This document shows, in pieces, positions 18,585 to 26,785 of a stretch of 33,894 bases of DNA. The notes under the pieces are model-generated. The model was given only the letters and a program-made list of their open reading frames with translations. It ran no database searches and was not told where the DNA came from. The translations under genes and the position numbers were made by a program. This DNA comes from Minisyncoccota bacterium (GTDB lineage: Bacteria > Patescibacteriota > Microgenomatia > UBA1400 > PJMF01), in NCBI GenBank assembly GCA_029881675.1, contig JAOUMD010000012.1, forward strand, positions 1-33,894, given 5' to 3'. Position 1 is the stretch's first letter, and the number at the start of each line of letters is the position of its first letter.

Positions 18585-19820
18585 TTATAATTTACGCCCA
18601 ATTGTCTCCCATAATTCTCTAGAATCTCCCTCATATCCCAAAGCCCAAATAGCAATCCCACCTAAGTCTAATTGATTAACTAAATCTAATTTATATGATA
18701 ACGAACGAGAGTTCTCATAATATACAACAAATATTTCTCCATCTTCTATATATGACACATATGGAGAAAGAGCATCTTCATTCCAACTCTCTTCAACTCT
18801 TAATTTTTCTTTTGTTTCTGGTTCTAGTAAGGTCTGAACTCTTTCATAACTAGCCGTTGCTCCAGTATCTGGAAAAGTATGAGCTCTTGGATCACGAGAA
18901 GTAGTTTGCCATTCATATCCATAAAATGGAACTCCAAGTAGAATTTTTTCTTTGGGCATAACTGCAATAAAACTTTGCAGATAGTTGCTGATGTCACCAT
19001 CCCAAAGATCTTTACCACCAAAGAGTGGTGCGACAGGACCTGCTTTTACAGAAGATCTCCTATGAAAATCATATGCCATTACAACTACATAATCAGCAGC
19101 TTCCCCAATAGGACCAATATCCCAAATTGAATTACCTTGTGCAGCACTCGCATATACTGAAACAGATAAGTTTATATGTGAATATTTCTCACTAAGCCTT
19201 TCTTTAAGATCAACAATGAACTGGCTAAAATTAGTTCTTAATTTTTCATCAACTGTCCCTCCGTATTCAATATCTATATTAATTCCTGAGAATGGATATG
19301 AAAGTAAAACAGATTCTACTGAGGTGTAAAATTCTTCTTGAGATTTTTTTGAGTTAATAAAAGCATATATATCATCGGCATTAAATTGAATTAAAGTTAA
19401 CTCTAATTTTTGTTTATTATCTTTTAGAGCTGCACTGATACTAGCTAATTCATCAGAGTCTAACTTGTAATATCCAGGCTCTCCTCCTTCTGAGGTTCTA
19501 GTCAGTAATTCTCCTCCAGCTCCAATTGTTAATCCAAAGTAACTAAGGTGAGTTAACTCTGGCTGAGGTGAAACTTTCTTTAAATTCCAATATGGTAAAA
19601 ATCCGTAAACAACTTTTCCTTCACTACTCTTTGTCCCTCTAAGAAATCTAAATGTAGAACTTGTTGTCAAAGGAGAAACAATGGGAACATCAGAAAAAAA
19701 CCATGCTAAAAAAACTACTAAAGCAATTAACCATAAAAAAACAAACAAAGATAAAGATTTTCCAGAAAGTCCAAAAAACTTACGGGGTAATTTGCTCAAA
19801 CCCATTATCATCCCTTTCAT
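18585..19820 (-). CDS. Membrane-anchored glycoside hydrolase family 18 protein
   Basis: N-terminal TM; 'VVYGFLPYWNL', 'SGINIDIEYGG' (DxxDxDxE-type with D and E retained), 'VVVMAYDFH', 'GVPFYGYEW', 'GGIAIWALGYEG'. Start could be 19820 or 19805, overlapping the upstream PBP stop. Confidence 0.87.
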   Translation of the reverse strand: MKGMIMGLSKLPRKFFGLSGKSLSLFVFLWLIALVVFLAWFFSDVPIVSPLTTSSTFRFLRGTKSSEGKVVYGFLPYWNLKKVSPQPELTHLSYFGLTIGAGGELLTRTSEGGEPGYYKLDSDELASISAALKDNKQKLELTLIQFNADDIYAFINSKKSQEEFYTSVESVLLSYPFSGINIDIEYGGTVDEKLRTNFSQFIVDLKERLSEKYSHINLSVSVYASAAQGNSIWDIGPIGEAADYVVVMAYDFHRRSSVKAGPVAPLFGGKDLWDGDISNYLQSFIAVMPKEKILLGVPFYGYEWQTTSRDPRAHTFPDTGATASYERVQTLLEPETKEKLRVEESWNEDALSPYVSYIEDGEIFVVYYENSRSLSYKLDLVNQLDLGGIAIWALGYEGDSRELWETIGRKL

Positions 19821-22284
19821 CAGGCAGCAACTTTACGATAGATTTCTCATAAATAGTTTTTCCTTGTTCATCAATTGCTCGATTACAATCTGCACAATAA
19901 TTCTCAAAAACAGGGTCAGAATAAAACTCATGTTCTTCTAAAACCAAGCCTTCAGCTTGCTCCCCATAGGCAGGTGGTAAACCTGTCTCTGGTCTTATCC
20001 AAACATTTTGTTTTATAACTTTAGACTCAGAAGGTCTTGAATATTCCCAGAATATATCTGTATATCTGACAGCACAGCCATTGCCATTTTTGGATGGAAA
20101 ACCACTAGCACAAACACCAGCAGACTTAACATCAGCTGGTTTTTCTTGCCAGATAGGCTCCTGATCTTTTAAGACATAACTCATAATGTCATTCCAAATT
20201 GGGGCAGCTCCAGTTACACCAGAAACTAGGTATTGATTCATAGAAGTATTATCATTGTTACCAACCCAAGTAATAGTCAAAAACTCTGGGGTAAAACCAA
20301 CCGTCCAGTTATCTTTGACATTATTTGTTGTCCCTGTTTTTGCACTAACAACCTGTCCTGGGATAACAAGTTGTGATCTTGAACCAAAAGCAGCTGTACG
20401 AGCATTATTATCCTGCATAATATGAGCAGTCATATATGCTGGGGCCTTATCCATAACTCTAACTAGATCATCTTTCTTTTCTTCTCCGTCATATTCTGTT
20501 AGATACTTTAAATCTTCTTTTCTTTTCTCTACATCAACTTTTTTAATCACTTCACCTCTAAAGTCAGTAATTTCTAAAATAGGTAGTAAAGGAACTTTGA
20601 CTCCTCCGTTAGCAAGAACTCCAAATGTTTGAGCCATATCTATCATTCTCACTTCACCACCACCTAAAGTTAGTGAAAGACCATATTGAGAAGGATCTAG
20701 CCATGTTGTAATTCCCATTTTTGTGGCTTGTGCCATAAAGTCTTCTACTCCAATAGCTTTAAGGCCTTTGACAGCAGGAATGTTTAAAGAGTTACCAAGA
20801 GAATTTCTGACGCTAATCGGACCTTTAAAAGAACCATCATAGTTTTTAGGACAATATTCTGGTTGTCCTGGCAATTCAAAACAGGTTGGGATATCAAGAA
20901 GGATAGTGCCTGGATTTAATAATTTATTTTGAAAAGCAGTCGCATACATGATTGGCTTTATTGAGGAACCAGGCTGTCTATGAGCAAGTGTCACATTTAC
21001 CTGTCCATCATTGTCTGAATCAAAGTAATTAGTAGAACCAATCATGCTTAAAATCTCACCAGTATTTGGCTTTACAACCATTGCCGCTCCGTTACCCACT
21101 TTATAGTTACCTAATGTTTCAATCTCAGCTGACAATGAAGCTTGAGCTGCTTCATGTAATTCTAAATCAAGAGATGTTAAAACTCGGAGTCCTCCTTTTT
21201 CTACCATTTCAACTCCATACTCTTCATATAAAAGATCACGAACATAAAAAACAAAGTGTGGAGCTTTAATATCTGTCTTTGATAAAGCAAATTCTAGTTG
21301 TACAGAGGCTGCATCAGCTGCCTCTAATTCAGAGATATATCCATCATCAAGCATTCTATTTAATACTTCTTGTTGTCTTTGTTTTGATTGATTACCATCA
21401 GAAGAAAAAGGAGAATATCTGCTTGGTGCTTGAGGTAAACCGACCAGTAATGAAGCTTCAGCCAAAGTTAAATCCTTAGCATGCTTATCAAAATACTGGT
21501 TGGCAGCTGACTCAATTCCAACAGCAGTCCCTCCATATGAAATATAATTAAGATACATCTCCAGAATTTCTTCTTTGGTGTATAGAATCTCTGTCATAAC
21601 AGCCAAGATAGCTTCTTTAATTTTTCTTTTGAATGTTTTTTCTCTAGTCAATAGAGCATTTTTTACTAGTTGTTGTGTAATTGTTGATCCACCCTCTGAA
21701 ATTCCCCCACCTTTTATATTAGCTACTACAGCTCTAGAGATACCGATCAAATCAAAACCAAAGTGGCTATAAAAACGCCTATCCTCAATTGCAATTGTCG
21801 CTTCAGCGATATGAGGAGGTAAATCACCAAGTGAGATAGGGATTCTATTCTCATCAGCAAAGATTTCATACAATAAGATGCCATTTCTATCAAAGATCTG
21901 AGTACTAACATTATAGTTACCATTTGAGGTAAGATTTTTTGGAGAAGGTAAGTCCTTCATTAAATATACAAGAATACCAATTCCTAAAAGTATTAATAAA
22001 ATTATTGCCAAGACAAGTTTCTTTAACTTCCCGCCAACCTTCTCATTGCTAAAAAATGGTAAATTAACTTTATATTTAGCCTTTGACTTCTTGTTTGAAA
22101 CTTTTCCCCAATATTTTGTCTTGTTTGATGGATTTTTAAAGAATTTATCAAAATTTAGTTTAAATAAAGGAGTCTTGGTTCTTTTTACAGAACTGACACT
22201 ACCTTTTAAGGCATCTCCGACCTTTTTCTTGGTAGGAAGAGTCTTTCTGGATCTGACTGGTCGTTTTTTTCTTTTAGACACCAC
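19780..22284 (-). CDS. Class A penicillin-binding protein (PBP1A-like), second copy
   Basis: EDRRFYSHFGFD, GGSTITQQLVKN, GSSIKP, SLN, KTGT; C-term CxxC. GTG at 22284 favoured over ATG at 22290 because TATACT (22296-22291) directly abuts that ATG. Confidence 0.9.
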   Translation of the reverse strand: MVSKRKKRPVRSRKTLPTKKKVGDALKGSVSSVKRTKTPLFKLNFDKFFKNPSNKTKYWGKVSNKKSKAKYKVNLPFFSNEKVGGKLKKLVLAIILLILLGIGILVYLMKDLPSPKNLTSNGNYNVSTQIFDRNGILLYEIFADENRIPISLGDLPPHIAEATIAIEDRRFYSHFGFDLIGISRAVVANIKGGGISEGGSTITQQLVKNALLTREKTFKRKIKEAILAVMTEILYTKEEILEMYLNYISYGGTAVGIESAANQYFDKHAKDLTLAEASLLVGLPQAPSRYSPFSSDGNQSKQRQQEVLNRMLDDGYISELEAADAASVQLEFALSKTDIKAPHFVFYVRDLLYEEYGVEMVEKGGLRVLTSLDLELHEAAQASLSAEIETLGNYKVGNGAAMVVKPNTGEILSMIGSTNYFDSDNDGQVNVTLAHRQPGSSIKPIMYATAFQNKLLNPGTILLDIPTCFELPGQPEYCPKNYDGSFKGPISVRNSLGNSLNIPAVKGLKAIGVEDFMAQATKMGITTWLDPSQYGLSLTLGGGEVRMIDMAQTFGVLANGGVKVPLLPILEITDFRGEVIKKVDVEKRKEDLKYLTEYDGEEKKDDLVRVMDKAPAYMTAHIMQDNNARTAAFGSRSQLVIPGQVVSAKTGTTNNVKDNWTVGFTPEFLTITWVGNNDNTSMNQYLVSGVTGAAPIWNDIMSYVLKDQEPIWQEKPADVKSAGVCASGFPSKNGNGCAVRYTDIFWEYSRPSESKVIKQNVWIRPETGLPPAYGEQAEGLVLEEHEFYSDPVFENYCADCNRAIDEQGKTIYEKSIVKLLPDERDDNGFEQITP

Positions 22285-22370
22285 GTGCATAGTATACTAG
22301 TAAAAAAAGTCACTTAGTAGAGGTACAAAAAATGCGGTATGATATCAGAATAGAATAAAAGGAGCCAAAC

Positions 22371-23012
22371 ATGCCAAACATCCGTAGCTACAACTACCAC
22401 AACATAGCAATCTCTGGACTTCCCGGAAGTGGATCAACTACTTTATTAAGATTACTTAAAGAACATTTAGACTTAGATGGATGGCGAGGTTATTCTGGTG
22501 GTGAATTCATGAGAGCTTATGCTGCAGAAAAGGGTTTGTTTGACAATAATAAAAAACTCCATCACAAAGCTACTCACTATGAAGATGAATTCGATCGTCA
22601 AATTGATATGGGTGTTAGAGAAAAATTAAAAACAGAAAAAAAATGGATTATTGAATCTTGGTTAGCTGGTTTTTTAGCTCAAGAAGTTCCAAAAACCCTT
22701 AAAGTTTTATTAATTTGCACTGATGATGCGGTCAGAATTGATAGAATTGTAAACCGAGACGAAGTCAATGTTGATGAAGCCAAACACCATATCAAAGAAA
22801 GATATCAAGACAATTTAGCTAAGTGGTCTCGCATGTATGAAAAAGAATGGAAAGAGTGGGTCGTAAAACCAGAAACTCTCAGTATCCATAATCCAATTGA
22901 TTTTTGGAATCCAAAACTCTACGATGTAGTTATAGATACTTATTCTACAAATCAATCTAAAACATTGGATATTGTCCTAGATGCCATCACAAAAAAGAAA
23001 AAAGCCAACTAA
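22371..23012 (+). CDS. Cytidylate-kinase-like P-loop protein with altered Walker A
   Basis: NIAISGLPGSGSTTLLRLLKEHLDLDGWRGYSGGEFMR...; kinase-like lid/RxxxR region 'RIDRIVNRDEVNVDEAKHHIKERYQDNLAKW'. SD AGGAG at 22360-22364. Confidence 0.75.
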   Translation: MPNIRSYNYHNIAISGLPGSGSTTLLRLLKEHLDLDGWRGYSGGEFMRAYAAEKGLFDNNKKLHHKATHYEDEFDRQIDMGVREKLKTEKKWIIESWLAGFLAQEVPKTLKVLLICTDDAVRIDRIVNRDEVNVDEAKHHIKERYQDNLAKWSRMYEKEWKEWVVKPETLSIHNPIDFWNPKLYDVVIDTYSTNQSKTLDIVLDAITKKKKAN

Positions 23013-23670
23013 ATTCAAAAATATTCCAAGAATTAATCATAAATTCTTTTGGCCTTTAGTTATTCTTGTTGGGGTTCTATGGTTTATTTACAGAGCATTA
23101 TTTAACTTTAGTGTATTCTTTGATGAAACAATTGGTAAGGCAATCTTCTTTGGCTTCCCAGTACTCCTTTATATTTCAGTCAGTAACTTTATCAAAATAA
23201 AAGACAGCCTTGATCTAAATAAGATGCATAAAGGAATGTTACTTGGTATTGCCTATGGGGGAATTTACGGTTTTGCAGCTGCGATCACTTCATATGCAAT
23301 AAACAAACATGGAGTACAAGCTGTTGATCTATTTAGTTCTAGTGCATTCTGGTGGGAATTCTTCCTAGCTCTTTTGACTGCTTTCTGGGAGACTATTTTC
23401 TTCTTTAGTTTTATCATGATGGTTTTAGAAGACAGAATGAAAAAATGGAGTCTAACAAAACTTGTTCTTGTAACTGCAGCTATTTTTGCTATTTTTCATG
23501 CACCAAATGCAATCTTGCGCTTTGACCTTTCCTTAGTCATAGCTCAGGTTGCCTTAATGTTTATCTTTGGGCTTGGGCAGGCTCTACTCTTTAGCAAAGA
23601 GAAAAACGCCTATGCACTAATGATCTCTCATGCAATTTGGGGGATGGTCTTATTAGTTCATTGGGGTTAG
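22981..23670 (+). CDS. CPBP/CAAX-like intramembrane protease family protein (motif 1 degenerate)
   Basis: Polytopic; 'FWETIFFFSF' (EExxxR position), 'FAIFHAP', 'ISHAIWG'. Start overlaps the upstream gene. Confidence 0.65.
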   Translation: MPSQKRKKPTKFKNIPRINHKFFWPLVILVGVLWFIYRALFNFSVFFDETIGKAIFFGFPVLLYISVSNFIKIKDSLDLNKMHKGMLLGIAYGGIYGFAAAITSYAINKHGVQAVDLFSSSAFWWEFFLALLTAFWETIFFFSFIMMVLEDRMKKWSLTKLVLVTAAIFAIFHAPNAILRFDLSLVIAQVALMFIFGLGQALLFSKEKNAYALMISHAIWGMVLLVHWG

Positions 23671-23686
23671 AATCATCGCTTCTAAT

Positions 23687-24232
23687 ATGAAACCGTTAAA
23701 AATTACATTCTCTATTTTTGGACTTTTTGTAGCCAGTGCCGTTCTAGCGGTATCTTTAGCTAGTAGTGTTCCATCAGCATATTCTGCCGGAGATAAATTT
23801 AAATCAAATGATAAACAGTTCTATTTAAACGGAGAAATATTACCAGACCATACTCTTTATCCAGTAGTGATGGCTGCAGACAAACTTAAGCTAGAAATGG
23901 CAAATCCTCAAGAAAAGATAAATATCTATACTACCTATGCCAATCTTAGACTCTCGGCAGTTGAATCACTCTTAGAAAAAGATAATCCTCAATTAGCACT
24001 GACAACATTAACCAAATCACAAAAATACCTCCTCAGAGCAGCCTCAGAAACAATTAACCAAGATTCCTCACAAGCAACAAAGCTCCACGTACTAAAGACA
24101 CTTCTTTACCACACAAATAAACATCAACAACTAAAAGAACAATTCTCAGCAGAAGAAAAAAATATTATTGATCAACTTGATATGGAATGCCTTGTTTTTG
24201 TTGATAGCCTAAAAACCAGCCTTATCTTATAA
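23687..24232 (+). CDS. DUF5667-like secreted protein
   Basis: Signal peptide; 'LPDHTLYPVVMAADKLKLEMANPQEKINIYTTYANLRLSAVESLLEK' resembles DUF5667 (LPDsPLYxxK...). Confidence 0.65.
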   Translation: MKPLKITFSIFGLFVASAVLAVSLASSVPSAYSAGDKFKSNDKQFYLNGEILPDHTLYPVVMAADKLKLEMANPQEKINIYTTYANLRLSAVESLLEKDNPQLALTTLTKSQKYLLRAASETINQDSSQATKLHVLKTLLYHTNKHQQLKEQFSAEEKNIIDQLDMECLVFVDSLKTSLIL

Positions 24233-24239
24233 TAAGGCT
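24218..24239 (+). repeat. Perfect inverted repeat AGCCTTAT-CTTATA-ATAAGGCT spanning a -10 and a stop codon
   Basis: 8-bp arms 24218-24225 / 24232-24239; TATAAT 24228-24233; ATG of pilin 1 at 24240. Confidence 0.7.
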
Positions 24240-24590
24240 ATGTCTTTTAATTTAATTCCTAAAGTATATGCTGCCTGTGAAGATGCAAATGGTCTTGACC
24301 TTGGTTGTAAATTCACTCTTGGAATAAGTGGTGATCCAGTCAAAGACATTTATCAAACCCCCGCAGACCTCGTAAACTTAATTGTCAGTAACCTAATGGT
24401 TCTTGGTGGAATCATTCTTTTTTTCATGGTTATTTTAGCTGGATTTAAATTCCTACAAGATACAACCAAAGGAAAAGAAGAAGCAATGAAGATTATGAAA
24501 TCAGCTTTGATTGGCTTTATTCTCATGTTCTCTGCTTACTGGATAGTTCAAATTGTAAAGGCTATTACTGGGACAAACATTGTATTATAA
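24240..24590 (+). CDS. T4SS pilin-like protein 1 (divergent)
   Basis: Two TM helices flanking a short loop (FLQDTTKGKEEAMKIMKSALIGFILMFSAYWIVQIV); TATAAT 6 nt before ATG. Confidence 0.75.
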   Translation: MSFNLIPKVYAACEDANGLDLGCKFTLGISGDPVKDIYQTPADLVNLIVSNLMVLGGIILFFMVILAGFKFLQDTTKGKEEAMKIMKSALIGFILMFSAYWIVQIVKAITGTNIVL

Positions 24591-24610
24591 ATAAGTGATA
24601 TAATAATTTT

Positions 24611-24988
24611 ATGGTAAGAAAACTAATAGCAGACGCATCAGCTACTTTTGGGACAATTGATGCTCCTGCAGGAGTTGTTGACTATAATATAGCCGCTGGA
24701 GGTGGAGATGCTATTGGTATCTTAGTTTTTATAACTAGGTTTATCCAACTTATCTTTGTTATAGCTGGGATCTGGGTTATGTATAACGTAATCTCAGCTG
24801 GTTTTATTTATCTTGGAGCAGAAGGTGATTCAAAAGCTCATTCAAAAGTAAAAGATCAAATTACTATGAGTGTGATTGGTCTTATTATTATTGTCGCTTC
24901 ATATGGAATTGCTTCTATAATCGGACTAATATTCTTTGGCAGAGCTGACTTTATTCTTAATCCAATTATTCAAGGACCAACTCCATGA
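24611..24988 (+). CDS. T4SS pilin-like protein 2
   Basis: Two TMs; 'AGFIYLGAEGDSKAHSKVKDQITMSVIGLIIIVASYGIASIIGLI'; TATAAT 24599-24604, 6 nt before ATG. Confidence 0.78.
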   Translation: MVRKLIADASATFGTIDAPAGVVDYNIAAGGGDAIGILVFITRFIQLIFVIAGIWVMYNVISAGFIYLGAEGDSKAHSKVKDQITMSVIGLIIIVASYGIASIIGLIFFGRADFILNPIIQGPTP

Positions 24989-25377
24989 TGATATTTAATT
25001 TACTTGCTGCCGCAAATTTTGGACCAACTGGACTTCAGCCACAAGGTGGCACTACTGAAGGAATAGCAAATTTTGATACAGCTACTCCATTAACATCCTT
25101 AGAATTATGGATATCAAGATTACTTGGTATGATTACTACTATAGGAGCAATTGTTTTTATCTTTATGTTTTTCTATGGAGCATTCAGATGGCTCAGTGGT
25201 GGAGATGACACTGCAAAGATCGGGAAAGCCAGAGACCAAATGGTTCAAGGTGTCATTGGTATGATTATAATGGTAGCTGGCTATGCAATTATTGGGCTGA
25301 TTGGAGAAATGATTGGTATTGATATTCTAAACCCAGCACAACAAATTAGAGACGTTACAGGTATTACTGGAAATTAA
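24985..25377 (+). CDS. T4SS pilin-like protein 3
   Basis: 'GAFRWLSGGDDTAKIGKARDQMVQGVIGMIIMVAGYAIIGLI'; ATG overlaps previous TGA. Confidence 0.82.
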   Translation: MMIFNLLAAANFGPTGLQPQGGTTEGIANFDTATPLTSLELWISRLLGMITTIGAIVFIFMFFYGAFRWLSGGDDTAKIGKARDQMVQGVIGMIIMVAGYAIIGLIGEMIGIDILNPAQQIRDVTGITGN

Positions 25378-25380
25378 ACT

Positions 25381-25749
25381 ATGTTATTAAATTTTATTGT
25401 CACCAAAGCACAAGCTGCAGTTACAAATCCAGCCATTGGAGAACTCGGTGATGAAGCAGCTGCTGTTTCAGCAAAAGAAGGCACATTATTCACTAGTTAT
25501 TTTTTAAGAATTTGGAATGGAGTTATAACTATTGGTGCTTTAATGGTTATTGTTTATTTTCTATGGGGCTCAATTGGTTGGATTACGGCTGGTGGAGACT
25601 CTGCAAAGATTCAAAAATCCAGAGATAGAATGGTGCAAGCTGTAATTGGCTTAATCCTTCTTGTGGGTTCATTTACCTTACTTGGATTCATCAGTTCTAC
25701 ATTCTTTGGAACAGACTTTAATATTCTACAACTAAACTTTGGAGTGTAA
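25381..25749 (+). CDS. T4SS pilin-like protein 4
   Basis: 'GSIGWITAGGDSAKIQKSRDRMVQAVIGLILLVGSFTLLGFI'. Confidence 0.82.
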   Translation: MLLNFIVTKAQAAVTNPAIGELGDEAAAVSAKEGTLFTSYFLRIWNGVITIGALMVIVYFLWGSIGWITAGGDSAKIQKSRDRMVQAVIGLILLVGSFTLLGFISSTFFGTDFNILQLNFGV

Positions 25750-25752
25750 CCT

Positions 25753-26187
25753 ATGTTAATGACACTTTACGCAGCAACAGTAGACTTCACCACAGCCACT
25801 AGTGATACATTAGCTGGTTCTGAAAAAACTTTCCCTGAATGGCTTGCAATGCTTATTAACTCAGTAATGATTGTAGCTGCTCTACTTCTGCTTATTTATA
25901 TGCTGTGGGGTGGTATCGCTTGGCTTACAGCTGCCGGAGATTCAAGTAAAATTTCAGCAGCTAGAGATAAAATGACTCAAGCAGTTATTGGAATAGTTGT
26001 CTTATCTGCCAGTATTGCTATTTTCATGCTTGTCCAAACTATCCTTGGAATAGAAGTCTTGAATTTCACTGGTGGAACACCTACTGGAACATCATATTCT
26101 TCAACAACAGGATCCACGGTTACAACTTCACCTAGAACAAGAAGGAGTGGAACAAGTGGATTTACCTTAAGAGGGACTGATGAATAA
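25753..26187 (+). CDS. T4SS pilin-like protein 5 with Thr/Ser-rich C-tail
   Basis: 'GGIAWLTAAGDSSKISAARDKMTQAVIGIVVLSASIAIFMLVQ'; tail GGTPTGTSYSSTTGSTVTTSPRTRRSGTSG. Confidence 0.82.
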   Translation: MLMTLYAATVDFTTATSDTLAGSEKTFPEWLAMLINSVMIVAALLLLIYMLWGGIAWLTAAGDSSKISAARDKMTQAVIGIVVLSASIAIFMLVQTILGIEVLNFTGGTPTGTSYSSTTGSTVTTSPRTRRSGTSGFTLRGTDE

Positions 26188-26228
26188 TATAAATTAATTA
26201 AAGATTGTCCATATTTGTAAAGATCTGG

Positions 26229-26234
26229 TACAAT
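26229..26234 (+). promoter_or_regulatory. Predicted -10 TACAAT for pilin 6 (with TTGTCC at 26205-26210, 18-nt spacer)
   Basis: Leader of roughly 40 nt ending in AGGAG (26271-26275). Confidence 0.5.
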
Positions 26235-26279
26235 ATTAAATAAGAAAAGCTTTTTAGCTATATATAAATAAGGAGAAAT

Positions 26280-26660
26280 ATGAAGAAAAGACTTCAAAAG
26301 CTAGCAGTCGCCACAAGTAGTGCAGTTGCTGCTTTCCCATTATTAGCAACTGGAGTAAGCGCTGAAGCAATCGGTGCTGAATTAGGAACTGGGTTCTTCA
26401 CTGACATTGGTCAACTATTTAACACAGTACTTAGATTTGTTTTAATCATTTCTGCACTGTTAGTGTTCGTGTACTTAATTTGGGGTGGTATTGAATGGGT
26501 TACATCAGGTGGTGATAAAGGAAAGACTGAATCAGCACGTAACAAAATTACAGCTGCTGTCATTGGTTTAGTCATCGTTGCTGCTTCATATGCAATCTTC
26601 ACTCTAATCATCAAGGCAGTATTAGGAGTTGATGATATCAATACTCTTATTAACCCTTAA
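26280..26660 (+). CDS. T4SS pilin-like protein 6, candidate major pilin
   Basis: Canonical signal peptide MKKRLQKLAVATSSAVAAFPLLATGVSAEA; 'GGIEWVTSGGDKGKTESARNKITAAVIGLVIVAASYAIFTLIIK'; own promoter, SD and terminator. Confidence 0.87.
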   Translation: MKKRLQKLAVATSSAVAAFPLLATGVSAEAIGAELGTGFFTDIGQLFNTVLRFVLIISALLVFVYLIWGGIEWVTSGGDKGKTESARNKITAAVIGLVIVAASYAIFTLIIKAVLGVDDINTLINP

Positions 26661-26686
26661 AAGTTAATATAAAATAGAAATTAATA

Positions 26687-26718
26687 AAAAAAGCTCGGTC
26701 TGTTGATCGAGCTTTTTT
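26687..26718 (+). terminator. Rho-independent terminator after pilin 6
   Basis: AAAAAAGCTCGGTC-TGTT-GATCGAGCTTTTTT: GC-containing stem (one G-T wobble), 4-nt loop, T-tract. Confidence 0.9.
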
Positions 26719-26743
26719 AGTTCTATTAAGTATATTAACAAAA

Positions 26744-26755
26744 CTACTCGAGTAG
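26744..26755. repeat. Perfect 12-bp palindrome CTACTCGAGTAG at the -35 region of pilin 7
   Basis: CTACTC/GAGTAG; TATAAT of pilin 7 lies at 26773-26778. Confidence 0.7.
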
Positions 26756-26785
26756 GAGATTGCTAAATAGGGTATAATTACAGCC

